The notes under the pieces: model-generated
Databases searched by the model: none
What the model was told of the DNA's origin: nothing
The model's input: the letters and a program-made list of their open reading frames with translations, nothing else
Position numbers and translations under genes: made by a program
NCBI RefSeq assembly: GCF_017654505.1
Contig: NC_054564.1
Coordinates: forward strand, 6,990,121 to 7,054,120
Reading direction: 5' to 3'
DNA length: 64,000 nt
DNA from: Polyodon spathula
Taxonomy: Eukaryota > Chordata > Actinopteri > Acipenseriformes > Polyodontidae
Part shown: piece after piece, positions 26,054-38,728 of the stretch
Numbering within the stretch: the first letter of the stretch is position 1
Layout of the letters: each line of letters opens with the position of its first letter

Positions 26054-28135
26054 TATTTTCAATGCATTACTGCAGGAAGTCTGTGATTTTTGCACTAGGG
26101 GAAAAGTCAATAGGGGAAGCAGCTGGTTGGTTAATGACAGAGAAAGACTTGTGTAAATGGCTTGAGAAAGACTTGTGGTCGAAACATTTGCTATTGAATA
26201 CGTTTCTTTGTGTATTTCAAAGCTTCTAGGCTTTGTTTGAGTACTAACTACGGTGGCTCTTTGAGGACATTTCAAACCATTCCCGAGATCCTGATCCTAG
26301 ATCAGCAGGTGCTTATTAGCAACGGCAAAATAACCGTAAAATAATCGCTGGTCTCCAATACTCGCCTGGTCTCTAATAAGCGCCAGGGCATTTATTTAAA
26401 GTTTTATGGTAGTTATCATATTCCACCTGACACAGAAGCACAGGTCCCATAAGGGGAGACAAAAGACATTGGAAAAATGGTCCGTGATAATGTGTTATAC
26501 ACTGTTGCACTGTACCAGCTTCATCAGCTTTTACAAATGCCCCAATTATTCATTTTGTAGAAAATTACGTTTTTATCTTGTCCCATCGGTGCATTAATCT
26601 GTCACCCTGTCACCGAATCTAGTCTCTGCCCTTGATTTAGATTTAGGGCCTAGATCCTGGGTGAGGCACAGCTCGCAAATAAAGATGAGTTTATGGATTC
26701 TCTCCGGATCCCGTCTTTTGTATATGTATCTGATACACATTCCATCTGGGGTTCATGTTTTACACTTTGCAGGAAACCTGGGGGATGTCTATCTGGCACA
26801 AAGTCTTGAGCTATATCTGTAAGGAAACTAAATTAGGCATGTATTTGTGTGTGAAGGAGTGCACACCACAAAGACTGAAGCCGAATTTAAATGGTTTCCT
26901 TTACTGATTCCAATAATCAAAAAAGTCACACTTTTCTTTTTCTTTGTTATTCATTTAGTCTTCATCAGCGTTGCATATTCGCACATGCTGCGGCTTATCT
27001 AGACCATGTAGAATGCTGCATTTTGCTGTTGGCACAGCAGAGTGTAACACAATATGTTTTACCATGTTAATCAAGGTCATCTTGCTAATAGATTTAAAGA
27101 GTTAATACTTGATTAACTGACGTTCTTGTTCAGGTTTAAGAGAAAGATACTGGTGCAGAGGATGAGACCTCTTCAGGTTCTGCAAACTAGTGTTCGGATG
27201 TCGCAGTTAATAATCTAATATGCAGTACATTCTTTTTTTATGCAGTGCCGTTTTTTAGTTGTACTGCGCAAAGAAAAAAAAATAAGGGAGAATGACAGCT
27301 TATAACCCCAGAAAAAGTAACGTACAACAAACAGATTCCCTTTGCAAATAAGCATCCTTGAAGAAATCATGAGAAAAAAAAACCTGGAAAGTTACAAGAA
27401 AGTCTGATTTTGTTTTAAAACAAAAAGATACAAGTGGAGACAAAAAATGCAACAGCAAAGAAGCTGCCTTGCCAGTGTGATTAATAGCCTGCAAGCATAC
27501 ACTGTGAAACATTTGTCGCCTGGTCAACCAGTCCATATTAATGTTCCTGTGTGATTAGTCCCTTCTGGCTTTCACACGTGACATTGGCAGAATACATGTT
27601 AAATATACCTTGCCCCTTTAGTCATGGGATTTTTTTTTTTTTATGTACTGTAATATGAATCTGTAATATGTATTGGGGGTTGGCAAAACATTCTGTGATA
27701 AGGCTGTCACAATGGTGGATTTTGATTGGATCGGACCAGTATATGCATTGCCATCTTTTTATTCATTTTGCTGGCTACCTTGTGAAACGAATCAATTCTG
27801 CTGTCGCAGTCCTGCAGTTACTTTGTTGTAGTGGTAGAACAAAAGAGAGAGAAAAAAGGCACGATATATAAAAAGGCGATATATAAAAAGGCACTATATA
27901 AAAATTATGTTTTATTATTATTATTATTACCAAGTGGTTCAAATCTGAGAGTCGAGGTTTTTATGCTAGCGAGGGAGACGATGCTCCCAGGTACACTTAC
28001 TGCTTCCTAGTCTGAGTCAGGCATTCATCAGCAGGCTGAGTGCCGTGCTGTGGATGGGGGCCTTTGTGACGTCTGTTTATCTAAACCGTTCCTGTTCTAA
28101 AAGGATTTGGAATCTCAGTGAATGACAGAGAGATG
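26054..28135. other. Unassigned intron sequence
   Basis: No exon recognised. A short stretch at about 27865-27925 (repeated GATATATAAAAAGGC, then ATT repeats) looks like the 3' tail of an L2-type LINE or its SINE partner. Confidence 0.5.
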
Positions 28136-28160
28136 ACCCTAACCCTAACCCTAACCCTAA
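28136..28160. repeat. Telomere-like (CCCTAA)4 tract
   Basis: Four exact CCCTAA units in a row. No MITE arms on either side. Confidence 0.9.
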
Positions 28161-28652
28161 AATGGTGTGTTAACTGACTGCAGTCGTATAGTGTGAGAAA
28201 CAGACTAAAATAGTGTAGTGTGATAAATCAGACGCAAATAACGCTCAGCATACAAATGCCCTGAAGTGTTCCCTGAAACTTAAACCACATGCTGTGGATG
28301 TGAGATTTTAAAGAGGGAGCTTTTCCGGCTCCAGTGTTTTTGATCTACAAAGAGCGAGCATTGGTGACTGGGATGCAAATGCGGCTTTTGAAGAGCATTG
28401 AGTGGAAAGGCCCTTTGTTGCCATGGTGATGTCTTTTTTTTTCTTTTGTTTTATTTATTTTCCAGCCAGACTGACGAAACACTGAAAGGTCATTTAATAA
28501 AATAAAAATAAAAATAAATAATAAACCAAATACAAGCGACCCTATTAAAAAAAGTCCATGATGATCTTCATATGATATTAGTAGTATCAGTTTACAGTAG
28601 CTGACAAAATAATTGCATTGATGTCACGTGTCACGCAAGTTCATTCACAGGT

Positions 28653-28710
28653 TGGACTCAAAATGTGCAGTTTTGAAAGAAACACGTTATGGCAACAAAA
28701 TAATTGTCTT
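28653..28710. repeat. Dispersed repeat fragment (also at 37010, 51088 and 51385)
   Basis: Contains AAAATGTGCAGTTTTGAAAG followed by AAACACGTTATGGCAACAAA. Near-identical or inverted versions occur at the other three sites. Family unknown. Confidence 0.6.
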
Positions 28711-28790
28711 TTTTTTTTTTTTTTTTTTAAATGTGTTACACTTGCATTTCCTGGGTCGCTTTGCAGTTAAAAGATTCAACGCACAATTAA

Positions 28791-28998
28791 CCCCTTAAGG
28801 TCCACAAGGAACTGAACGCTTGTTCAGGCGGTTTTGTCTTCTTTAAACACACTTGAGAGCGACTCGAGGAGGAAACTGACAATTTGGACGAGCAGATCCG
28901 CAACATGTCAGTAAATCTGAAACCCTGTTTCGTGCACCTCGTTGCAAAAATAAGAAAGCTAGCATCGTTTTATTTGTGGGACAAATGTTAAAGGGGGG
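28791..28998. mobile_element. Dispersed repeat, inverted partner of 62321-62535
   Basis: Preceded by TTAA and starting CCCCTTAAGGTCCACAAGG; the other side is TTTGTGGGACAAATGTTAAAGG. The interior (GAGGAGGAAACTGACAATTTG, ATAAGAAAG) matches the reverse complement of 62321-62535. TTAA next to a CCC start would fit a piggyBac-type MITE, but this is a weak inference. Confidence 0.55.
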
Positions 28999-29553
28999 GG
29001 GCAGGCAGTAAAAGTGTTAATAAAGCTTAAAAGAGGTAATAAAATAGAGTGTTGGTTACCTTTAAATATAATCTTTGCAAACGTTGATACATTTTAACAG
29101 GAATAAAAAAAAAAAAAGTGTATTTCAAAAGGAGAAATGTAATAGGCAGTTGACCCTGGACAGTGTAATTCGTTCTGTTCAATTTCTCTGATCAGCAGCT
29201 GCTGTTACACATCTCTCAGTCCTCAGCTTGTAGCAGAAGCGCTGTGGTCAGTTCTGCTGACTGACTGTCTGTATTCAAGCTGTTGAAGCGCATTATGCGA
29301 GAGTAATGAATCCTCCCTCCAGGACTGATCATTGTGGGAGTCATGGGCAATGCGGCTAGCTCTGAGATAATCACTCACAGGCAGCCCCGGGGAGCCATTC
29401 ATTTAGGTCTTCATTTTAAGATACTAATTGTAATTAGCTGATGAGGCGTATGGAAAAGTTTATGTTGGGGGGGGGCATTGTTTAAATGGACACAGATACA
29501 TTGGTTGTGGTCCAGTAGATTTCAGCACAGACACGGGTGGTCTTCAGTGTGTG

Positions 29554-29890
29554 CATAAGAACATAAGAGCGTAAGAAAGTTTGGGAACGAGAAATGGCCA
29601 TCAAGGCTCGCCCCTTGTAAGTGCACCATTCTCCCCTACTGAGGAGGGGGAGTTTAAAAGCACAGAATCTAGTCTTTTTTTTTAAATGTCCCCAGTGTTT
29701 TAGATCCTTCTGCTTCACCTGGTCGGCTATTCCATGCATTTCTAACTCTCTGTGTAAAAAAAGTGCTTCCTGCATTCTGTTCTACTTTTGATCAGCTTCC
29801 ATGCATGCCCTCGTGTTCTTCTGTGTGCTGAATTTGAAGTCGTGTCTCAGGTTCACTTTGTATATTCCATTTGTGATTTTATAGACTTCA
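29554..29890 (-). mobile_element. CR1-like LINE 3'-end fragment
   Basis: Starts with the tail motif CATAAGAACATAAGAGCGTAA and continues with the same style of sequence as the fragment at 5822 (CTCTGTGTAAAAAAAGTGCTT, then CTGTTCTACTTTTGATCAGC). Strongly decayed; no protein frame survives. Confidence 0.65.
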
Positions 29891-31291
29891 AATGACATTG
29901 ACAACACTGTATACTATATTGTTATATTATACTGTATATATAAATAAATGCTATGTAAACAGTGTAGTTAATATGATGTAATACCATCTGCTATATCTGA
30001 TGCATTCTAATACGAGCTGTCTGAAGCAGACAGACACATAGACAGACAGACACACAGACAGGCAGGCAGACAGACAGACACACAGGCACACAGACAGGCA
30101 GACAGACGGACGGACAGACAGACAAGGAGGCCTGCGGACAGACTGCCTAAGGAAACAATTAAACATTTAAGAGGGAACCGTTTAGAGATTCCTTTTTAAT
30201 GTGAGAGGCTTGCCCTGTTTCTGGGTAGACATGAATAACAATAACCCAGTGATATCTGTTCTGTAATTAATTAGGTGTGTGTGTGTGTGAGGGGTCTGGA
30301 AGAAGTGTATCTGAAAAGGTATATTTAAAGTGCTTCTGTATCTAGGGCTATACATAGCTCTGTGTAAAAGGATGGCCCAGTTAAGCTCTGGGTGTCTGAT
30401 CTAGCGCTCTACCTGCTTGCTATAATTATCATCCTTACAGGCTCCAGGCAAAAGGAGCAAAGCTCAGCTGAGAACAGAGCAAAGCCAAGCCATGCATTCA
30501 AAACATTCCTATCTCTCACCAGCTAAATTACTGTTATTGACCTCATGACTCCATGCTCACTGGGACAGTTCGGGCTTCCTAACTCCCATCCCAATTAATT
30601 CTGGTAAGCGAGGTCCTGCTTCTCTTACAGAAAAGAAGTGAGCCACTCTGAGTTGAAGAACCTGTCCAAGATTGTGTGTTATTTTACAAGTGACATATTT
30701 TATTCTCACCTGTGTTCAGAGGTGAAGCAGTGAGGCCAGTTTCAAATAAAGCCTGTTTGCCCTGTCTCCCGTCTCTCTCAGTTATAATTGGAGCGCATTA
30801 ACTTATTATACTGTAAATCACAGAAATGAAGACTGTACAAAGTGTAGAACTATGCTTTATGTTCTTCACATTGGAGGCCACCTGTGCTCAAGAATAGATG
30901 TCCACTGCAGCCCTAACCATTGAATTGACAGATAAACATGCCCGTATATGCTTACGTTGTTTTTTGAATTTGGCCTATGCTCTTGCCCATTGGCGCTCAT
31001 TAGCCACCCCTGTGCTGGCAAACCGAGAATAAATGAACTATATGAATTAGATAATAATGCCAGCAGGCAGGACAAGTGGCACATGGGGCCACCTTCCCCT
31101 TAGATAAGGCACGCTGCAAGGTGGAGACAAGGGAAGAGGGGAACCTAACAAACGCTGAACGATAAGGGTCGCAGATGACAGAGGGTATTTATGGGGTTTG
31201 ATGATTACGTTTTTGATTAAGGGGCGGTTTCTCCTTTCCGAAATACAACTAAGTTTCTAGTCTTTAACATTTCTGCCTCTCTGTGTTTCAG
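29891..31291. other. End of the last ZMAT4 intron
   Basis: Contains the CAGA repeat at 30026-30124; otherwise nothing recognised. Ends with a C/T-rich acceptor TCTCTGTGTTTCAG (AG at 31290-31291). Confidence 0.6.
30026..30124. repeat. (CAGA)n tandem repeat
   Basis: CAGA, CAGG and CACA tetramers in an irregular array. Confidence 0.93.
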
Positions 31292-31310
31292 CCTAAAGAG
31301 CCTGGTATGA
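31292..31310 (+). CDS. zmat4: Terminal ZMAT4 coding exon, six residues and stop
   Basis: The first base completes the AAC codon opened by AA at the end of exon 23257-23353; then CTA AAG AGC CTG GTA TGA follows, giving NLKSLV-stop. Mammalian ZMAT4 also ends a few residues after the fourth finger with N-L-K, from memory. The exon is supported by the phase match, the strong acceptor and the conserved NLK. With this exon the four exons give 163 residues; adding about 64 for the missing N-terminus gives about 227, against about 229 in mammals. Being so short it would be missed by similarity searches. The ending SLV differs from the mammalian C-terminus. Confidence 0.85.
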
Positions 31311-31388
31311 GTCGTTGAAGTAGAAGAACGAAAGGAAGGATCATCTTCGACTGGGTGATAAAGCTAGACCCGGGACCACCAGGAACCT

Positions 31389-31437
31389 CGTGCGCGTGCG
31401 TGTGCGTGTGTGCGTGCGTGTGCGTGCGTGTGTGTGC
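31389..31437. repeat. (GTGC)n/(TG)n repeat
   Basis: Alternating purine-pyrimidine tract in the probable 3' UTR. Confidence 0.93.
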
Positions 31438-32044
31438 TCCCCAGCAAAGAAAACTACATTTCGGAATTAACTTTCAAAGCACATCTGAACTACCAGCCAG
31501 GCACTCCCTCCTGTTTTAGGATCTTGTTTTTCCCGGATCCTCAATAACCCCGGATCTAGCCTTTGCCAGTCACGGATTTAAGCTTTGCCCTTGAGCACCA
31601 CTGGGACCAACAGTGAATTCCAGTGCTGCCCAGCTTTTGAGGCAGAACACAGAAGACTTTTGCTAGAGGCAAGCCAACCGCCACCTCTCTGGATATCCGT
31701 TTTGATCAGGCCATTAATGTGTTGGCTAATACTTTACATTAAGTGGCCCGGATTCAATACAGTATTTATCAGATGTTATATGATTTGAATCGATCAGTTT
31801 TTTGGATCCTTAGTGTGTTCCTTTTATTGTGTAATAATACTGCTGCTACAACTACTAATACTAATACTTTTAAACCCGTATCAACTTTAGAAATGTCGCT
31901 TGTTTTCAGTCTATCAAGCAAATCTTTCAACAAAGCCGGTTTGCTGGTTATTTTTAGAGGCTGGCAAAAGTGATTTTAGCTGAACTAGTAGTTGAAGGGT
32001 TTATCAATATGTAATTTATAATTGTGTAAAATTATGTTCCACAC

Positions 32045-32047
<3 letters not shown>

Positions 32048-32120
<73 letters not shown>
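32048..32120. repeat. (GT)n(AT)n microsatellite
   Basis: Short GT tract passing into about 60 bp of AT. Confidence 0.96.
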
Positions 32121-32125
<5 letters not shown>

Positions 32126-32510
32126 TTTAAGTATATATGCTTGAGTAAAGTTGTTTTTAAATATTCAAATATTAATAGTACAGTCAAATATTATTTGAAA
32201 ATATTTTTAAAAATTGCAGAAAACCTACACTATTTGAAAATATTTAAATATATGTAAGTTATTTGAAAAAAATATATATATCTTCAGCTATTCCCAAATA
32301 GTTAATGAATAGTCAAAAACTAAAACCTAATTATTAGCCGAAATGTATAATTATGTACCAAGTCTTGCAATTACCACATGATGGTTGAGGAGGATTTCTA
32401 ACGAGGAAAATGGTAAACATGTTCAATTCAGGCCATGCAACCAGTGGTTAAAGATATTTCATTGTTTTCAGATATTTGCCCGATGAAATAAAGTATTCAA
32501 ATATTTCAGT

Positions 32511-34067
32511 TCATTGATCAAATTAAATCTAATTGAAATAGAGCAACTTCCAAAAGATATCTGAGTGGTTAACAAGGACAAAGCTTAAACTGCTCAGAGT
32601 GCAGGGTAATAATTAGGCTGCTGTGTGTTACAGTTACATATTTATGAAGGGTTTAACGTATTTCAGTGTATTTCAACTACTTTACTCACATATACCTATT
32701 TCCAAATAATAGCTACTTTCTGCAATCTGATTTAATTATTTTTCAAATAACAGTTACTTTTCACAAACCATATTTATAACTATATTTCTCCCAGGTCTGA
32801 TGCCGGCACTTAGGGTTCACCTGGCAAGCTCGGACAAGGATTGTGCAGACAAGTCAGTTTCGTTTGGGGTGAAACTGACCTACAGCACAGGAAGTCGCTG
32901 TCTTTGGCATTGTGTTTTGGACACACGGTGCACAAAGCAAAGAATCTTTAACATAAGGGGGAGTGGTGGTGTAGCAGGGCAGAGGTTGGCCACGAGCCAG
33001 CGACCTCGTCCACCGCTGATTAGTGAGAAGAAACTTGATGTCAAAGTGTTGTTACATCTGGATCCTTTAACTATGTAGGACCAAGCTTCATTTTTTTGTT
33101 TTTCTGGAATAAGAAAGCGGAGTTACAGAAGTTATGATGAGATTTCTAAAATGTCCTTTTTTTTTTTTTTTTAACAGATTTTTTTTGTCTTGAATGTTTT
33201 TTTTTTTTTTAAAAAAGCCATGTTAAAAAAAAAAAATTGCTGTTATTATTTTATTGTACTTTGCGTTGTGATGTCGTGAAAAGCGATTTCCAAAACCAAG
33301 ATGTTATTGTACATCCTTTAAAGTGAACAGCACAACCTATATATTATTTGTATGTCATAAAAACGTTACTGAGAACTACCTATAAAATAACTACATACAT
33401 TGTGAAATACATGCTAACAGTGAAAAAAAAACAACTGCTGTGCAAAAAGACAAAGCAGTTCTTCCTGTTTTTGAGGATCTGAGCACGACTGTTCATGAGA
33501 CACGTTTCATATTGCAGTATGCAGATATTTCTTTTGTAAGAAGCCTTTATTTCCCCAGCGCATCACACTGTAGAGGTTGATTACAAGGCTGTGGCAGTTT
33601 CTGATCCATGGCTTCAAACACTCGATCAGAAAACACTCAATAAAACAACAGCAAAGAAAGTTCATCCCATTTCAGATATCCCAGAAAATAATGAGTATCA
33701 ACGGTAGGTACGAATTGGAAGATTTTTAGAAAGAAAGAAAGAAAGAGAGTTTTTCAAGTGTCTGTTGGCAACATGATAACCACACCGTTGAAAAGAGTTG
33801 CACTGAAATATTAAAACAGTATTTTGTAAAAACACTTGATGATTGCAAGAATACAGTAAAGACAACATTGCAGTCACAGAAAGTCACAAAAAAATAAATA
33901 AATAATAGTTTAGCGGTGGTGTGATTTTTTATTTCATTTAAATTTTTTTAAAGAAACACTGCATACTCAAAAACACACCGGTCTTGCGGTATTGTAATAT
34001 GAATTTGAAATAGGGATCAATGGTCTTTAATGGTCTCTAACCCTTTAGAATATTTCAAAACCTAATC
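32511..34067. other. Unassigned intergenic sequence
   Basis: Very AT-rich with T- and A-runs (33160-33235). The 92-codon frame at 32800-33078 has no recognisable domain. No gene called. Confidence 0.5.
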
Positions 34068-34075
34068 TATTCAAG

Positions 34076-34244
34076 CAGGAGGTGGCCAAAGCTGACCCTT
34101 CCTCCTCCTGGACTTTGTTCCAACCCCGTTCTAAATGGTTTCATTGAACCAATGAAACTTCCATCCAGACCCTGAAGTAGTCAGTAACTGTACCTGTTCA
34201 ACCTGCAGTGGAATGGTTCTCCAGACCGCGATTGGACTCCCCTG
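34076..34244. mobile_element. hAT-type MITE, intact relative of 9265-9753
   Basis: Starts CAGGAGGTGGCCAAAGC; the right end reversed reads CAGGGGAGTCCAATC. Flanked by TATTCAAG (34068-34075) and TATTCAAA (34245-34252), a 7/8 target duplication. 169 bp. Confidence 0.9.
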
Positions 34245-34252
34245 TATTCAAA

Positions 34253-35371
34253 TATTAAAAGATACAACTCTCATCAATTGCTATGCTTGGTTGAGTTCCT
34301 TGCAATTCCTTACGAAATGGATACTGCAGTTCAGAATCCTTCTAGTTTCTATCCCTGCATGGCCAGTGGCCAGGGACCCCACTGGTAAATGTATTAAGAA
34401 CAGGAGTGATCTTTTGAAATGTGCTGTTGCAGTGTTCACAAAACTACATTAACATAGATACCGATCAGATATATACCAGGGATACAGATTTATGTGTGCT
34501 GACCTTTAAACAAGGGAAACGCCTGGGAGATTAGGTGGAAATGGCTCCAGCAAGGCAGCCAATAGGCTCAGGTTACACATATATGGATGCACTCTAGGGG
34601 TCTTGTATAGGATTTTCATCAGGATACGGATTGTTGGGAATGTGTTGATGCTTCCATTCTAAAATGACTTGGGATCAAAATTAGAGCTTCGATAAGCTCT
34701 GGAAATTGTAAGTATGCCTATTTTCTAAGTTAATGTGTTGTGCACAGGATAGAGAAAAGCTGTTTTATTTACAGTACATTCCTTTATTCAAAATACTTCT
34801 ATTTGCCTTGTCCAGCAACACATAATGTACTGCAGATGACAAATTCTGGCTTGTGAGGCTGGATTTAATACAGGAGGGGTGGCTGAGCGTTGTATCAGGT
34901 GTGATGCAGGACTGGGCATTGCAGGGTTAAATATGTGTAATTTTTAAGTTAACAAGTGTGTAAGGTGCTGAGCTGAAGGATTCCTGTTATAACAAGAGGT
35001 ATTATAAAATCATAAAATGACTATTAAACAGAAAAAAAGATGTGCTGGAATTTTGACAAAAGCTTAATGGGGATGGGTTGATTTTATAATGAAAAACATA
35101 TGTAGTCATGCTGATGTCACAGCTGCAATACTGTGCTGCTAGTTGAATGTGAGAAATGCAGCAGTGAGAAATGCCTCATAGAACACATGGTATTTCTTAT
35201 ATCCACTGGGGGCAGTGTTGCAAGGGCAAGTTAATGGTCTCTCTCTGGTGTGCTGGCTGTCCTTAAGCGAAGGTGTGTTTGAGAGGTCAAATGCTTTGCT
35301 TAAATTTGATTAAAGTTGCTTTTTTTTTTTTTTTTTTTTTTGCAGGAAAATTCTATACACATCTGAAATTG
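34253..35371. other. Unassigned intergenic sequence
   Basis: Nothing recognised apart from a T-run at about 35321-35341. Confidence 0.5.
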
Positions 35372-35399
35372 TCCATCACCTAGAATTTTAGGATTGAGA

Positions 35400-35472
<73 letters not shown>

Positions 35473-35718
35473 ATTTAGATATTTTATTTAACATCATGTA
35501 ATCAAATAAACTACAAAATGATATTGCAAAAGTCTACAGGAAACCATAATAGTATTCTATGTTAGATTTCGAAATGTCCTATTTTTTAAAATTAAAGTAC
35601 GAAGCGGTGTGCAATTCAATATGTTAAGGTAACCTTATTCAGCAGGTTTCACTCGTCTTTAGGAAGCAAAGCTAGTTAATTCTATTGGGTTTTGCAAAAC
35701 TTTTGGCCATAGCTGTAG
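35372..35718. mobile_element. Mariner-type MITE expanded by a TA tract
   Basis: Shares CCATCACCTAGAATTTTAGG, CAAATAAACTACAAAATGAT and GCGGTGTGCAATTCAATATG with the copy at 6925, and ends GCAAAACTTTTGGCCATAGC. A TA repeat of about 60 bp (35405-35468) replaces the poly-T seen in that copy. Confidence 0.75.
35405..35468. repeat. (TA)n microsatellite
   Basis: TA tract inside the mariner-type element. Confidence 0.96.
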
Positions 35719-35984
35719 ACCAACTATACTATTGCTAAGAGTCACAAGGCTTAGCCCTTACGCATATTCTAAATTAGTGTAACAAAAAAGTGATCCGAAA
35801 TATTTTCATTACAATAAAGGTCAGTAATAATGTTCAGTAATAGTTTCTCAGCAGGGTACTACCAAATAGACTTAGACCATCACTATCAATGGATACCAGT
35901 CCATAAAAAATATGCCTAAACACAAAAGGATACTAATAGATAAAACCAGAAGTGACAGAATGGTGATCCATGACCCTGTTAATA

Positions 35985-36218
35985 ATAGTCTTTACATAGC
36001 ACCTTTAATAGTGGACCACCATCACAAAGCACTTTGAAGATACAAGACTAGGGTGTGTGAACTATGCATCAGAGTTGCTTACAACAACATCTCACCTGAA
36101 AGTCAGAGCACAAGGAGGTTAAGTGACTTGCTCAGGGTCACACAATGAGTTAGTGGCTGAGCTGGGATTGGAACCAGGGACCTCCTGGTTCCAAGCCTGT
36201 TTCTCCACTGGACCACAC
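35985..36218 (-). mobile_element. tRNA-derived, MIR-like SINE with LINE-type tail
   Basis: On the - strand: box B-like GGTTCCAATCC, then GTGACCCTGAGCAAGTCACT and the tail AAAGTGCTTTGTGATGGTGG. The middle resembles the MIR core. Same family as 57695-57930. Decayed, with no clear target duplication. Confidence 0.8.
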
Positions 36219-37911
36219 ATTTCAAATCAATACAGAGCCACTGTGTGGAATGCCTTGCATCATGAGTGCTTTGCTGCATCGATAACCATCTCATAAGCTA
36301 TTGAGTCCACTGGCTTTTCCCATTGGTAGCCATTGACCCGCACTTCACAGGAGGATACTGCACATTTACTGTCTATAATGCAGTTATTATTATTATCTGT
36401 ATTATTCTGTTCATGTACAATGCTCTTTCCATAAAAAATATCAATAGGGAAATTGTGAAATATTGCAGGCAGTGAATTTCTATGATGTACTTCCAACAGA
36501 ACCTAACCATGAATTATTTAACTGTGAAATTGCAAAGGAGCATTGAATATCTTATGCCGAGTTATTATTCCACGCCTTTAAAAAAAACACCTTTTTGTTC
36601 CTCTGTTTTTGTAAAAGTTTGCTGGAACAGATTTACTGTGCGTTATATTCCTTGTCTGTGATTATAATTATTATTATTAAGAAATAAATAATACAAACAT
36701 GTATCATATTCACAACTTTTTGAATCACCTTTCTAATATCGCATTCTGAACACTGTTAAATTCTGAGGTGAATAGCAACAAGTCAAATAGATACGCGTTT
36801 CATTAGTGCCTTCATTGGTTTAATTTGAGATACTGTACTGTAGTTACCTATTCTCGGTACAGTAGTTCGTTTAGGGAGTCATTAACCAAGTAGCTGCTTC
36901 CCCTATTAACTTGCATGCTTTCAGCCAGTAACATGCTTTGAGCCAGAAGACACTGCTGAGTAAAATGACCAACAGCATCTCCTATAACTGAAGAACTTTT
37001 CACCTAGTGAACCAATTTTGCTACAATATGTGTTTCTTTCAAAACTGCACATTTGAAAGCTATGTAGCTAATTGAAGTGTATTTTATTGGGTGCGGTACC
37101 TTTACCTCTAGTAAACTGTCTAAATCCTATACTACACTGTAACTATTGGTATGTATTTCCTCATCTATATTCAGTTGTCATTCTGCTGTTTTTTTTTTCT
37201 TCATTTTTGTTTGCTCCTAACACCACATCAAATCCCATCGAAACGTGTATCATTTCAGCCGTCATCTCGTTGTAATCTTCGGCATTATTTTGTCTCCTAA
37301 GGACTGTATTTAATGAAAGCTGCATCGAGAAGTCTCTTTATAATAGATTTTATGGAAATGGCAAGACTGCTTTGATGAAAGACATAACACAGTGTCCTTG
37401 GGACTATATTGAATTACTGGGTCTTTTAATACCTAGATTCCCACGCAGGGAAAACAGCATTTACTTGGCAAGTTTGACAGCTGTTATGACAGATTAGCCC
37501 TATGAAAATAAGTGCATTGTTCTACATTTTGATATAATCGCACTTCTTTGAACTTAATGAATTTAATAATGAATTTGCTGCAGTTTCTAACACAGAAATA
37601 GATTGAAGTTGTTAATCCAAATAATCTACATAACAAAATGCATATTTTCCCTGCATAGAATTTAGGCACTTAAAACACACGGAAGTAACAGAATAATTCC
37701 AGTAAACCTTTTAGTAAATAATATGCATTGTTAATTGTCAATATTGTTCAGCAAGGCACCACAACAGCAGTTTGAATGTAAGTGCAAAGGTAAGAACGTG
37801 AATGGGTTAAATATATTTGTATAAAAACAAGTGTTTATCAGATTATAGCCAAACGCAATCTGAAATGGCTGCAGTTTGCCAGGAGTGTATTTTAAAATGG
37901 TTGTGAGTGTT
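36219..37911. other. Unassigned intergenic sequence
   Basis: No gene recognised. Contains a piece (37010-37065) of the repeat noted at 28653, in reverse orientation. Confidence 0.5.
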
Positions 37912-37927
37912 AGAAATCAAAGCAGCG

Positions 37928-38328
37928 GGGGTCCCCAGTTGTATCAGGTAAAGTTGCTCTGCGTGGAGCGCAGGATGCGCCCTATAGCCTGGAGGTTGCC
38001 GGTTCGAGTCCAGGCTATTCCACTGCCGACCGTAGACAGGAGCTCCCAGGGGGCGGCGCACAATTAGCCAAGTGCCGACGGGGAGGGCTTAGGTCAGCCA
38101 GGGTGTCCTCAGCTCATCACACCCCAGTGACCTGTGTAGACTGACCGGTCTGTAAGCTGCCCAGAGCTGCATTGTCCTCCGACGGTGCACCTCCGAGGTG
38201 GGTCTGCAGTGCAATAAGAGGCGGTCAGCTGATGGCACACACTTCGGAGGACAGCGCATGTTTGTTTTTGACGATCCTGAGTCAGCTATTCCAAATTTGG
38301 AAAAAAATTATGAAAACAATTAACTACT

Positions 38329-38367
<39 letters not shown>
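37928..38367 (+). mobile_element. tRNA-derived SINE with poly-A and target duplication
   Basis: Head with box A-like GGAGCGCAGGATGCG and box B GGTTCGAGTCC; body with GGGAGGGCTTAGGTCAGCCA, GTCCTCCGACGGTGCA and CACTTCGGAGGACAGCG; end ACTACTAAATTT and about 27 A. Flanked by AGAAATCAAAGCAG (37912) and AGAAATCAAGGCAG (38368), a near-perfect target duplication. I associate this type of SINE with non-teleost ray-finned fishes, from memory. Confidence 0.88.
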
Positions 38368-38728
38368 AGAAATCAAGGCAGGGATCATGTTCACCCCAGA
38401 AGAGAGTGACAGACAGACTTGCACGATCAGCACCTAGGAGTCTCCATCCTTTATGAAAAAGGACCCTAAACAATTCAAAATGTTATGCGAGTTGCAGTTA
38501 TTTGACTGATAACTGACAGGCCAGGTTATTTTCAGTGATTTGCATTTTGGGAGTCTGACGTTTGTGCTGCTTTGATTTTCTCTTGACACCAAGAAATCCT
38601 TACACCTTAAACTTGACAAGTAAAGATTTCATTTTTGAGAGAATTATAGATGCTGCAAAAACAAAGCTTTGGTTTTCAGAAATCTTACAGAATCCTGTTT
38701 GTGTGTATGTATCTGTGCCCTACTGCTG

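Larger units (their letters stand above)
31311..32510 (+). other. zmat4: Probable ZMAT4 3' UTR
   Basis: Follows the stop codon. The first AATAAA downstream is at 32487-32492, so a UTR of about 1.2 kb is plausible. It contains a GTGC repeat and a TA tract. The end is inferred from the hexamer only; later AATAAA hexamers exist (for example near 33638). Confidence 0.4.

Noticed and set aside
32800..33078. 92-codon frame after the gene, preceded by an acceptor-like CTCCCAG
   Set aside because: No similarity, no matching donor or partner exon, not in phase with ZMAT4.
37945..38010. Functional tRNA gene
   Set aside because: Box B is present, but the acceptor stem and cloverleaf do not close and the sequence runs into a SINE body with poly-A and a target duplication.
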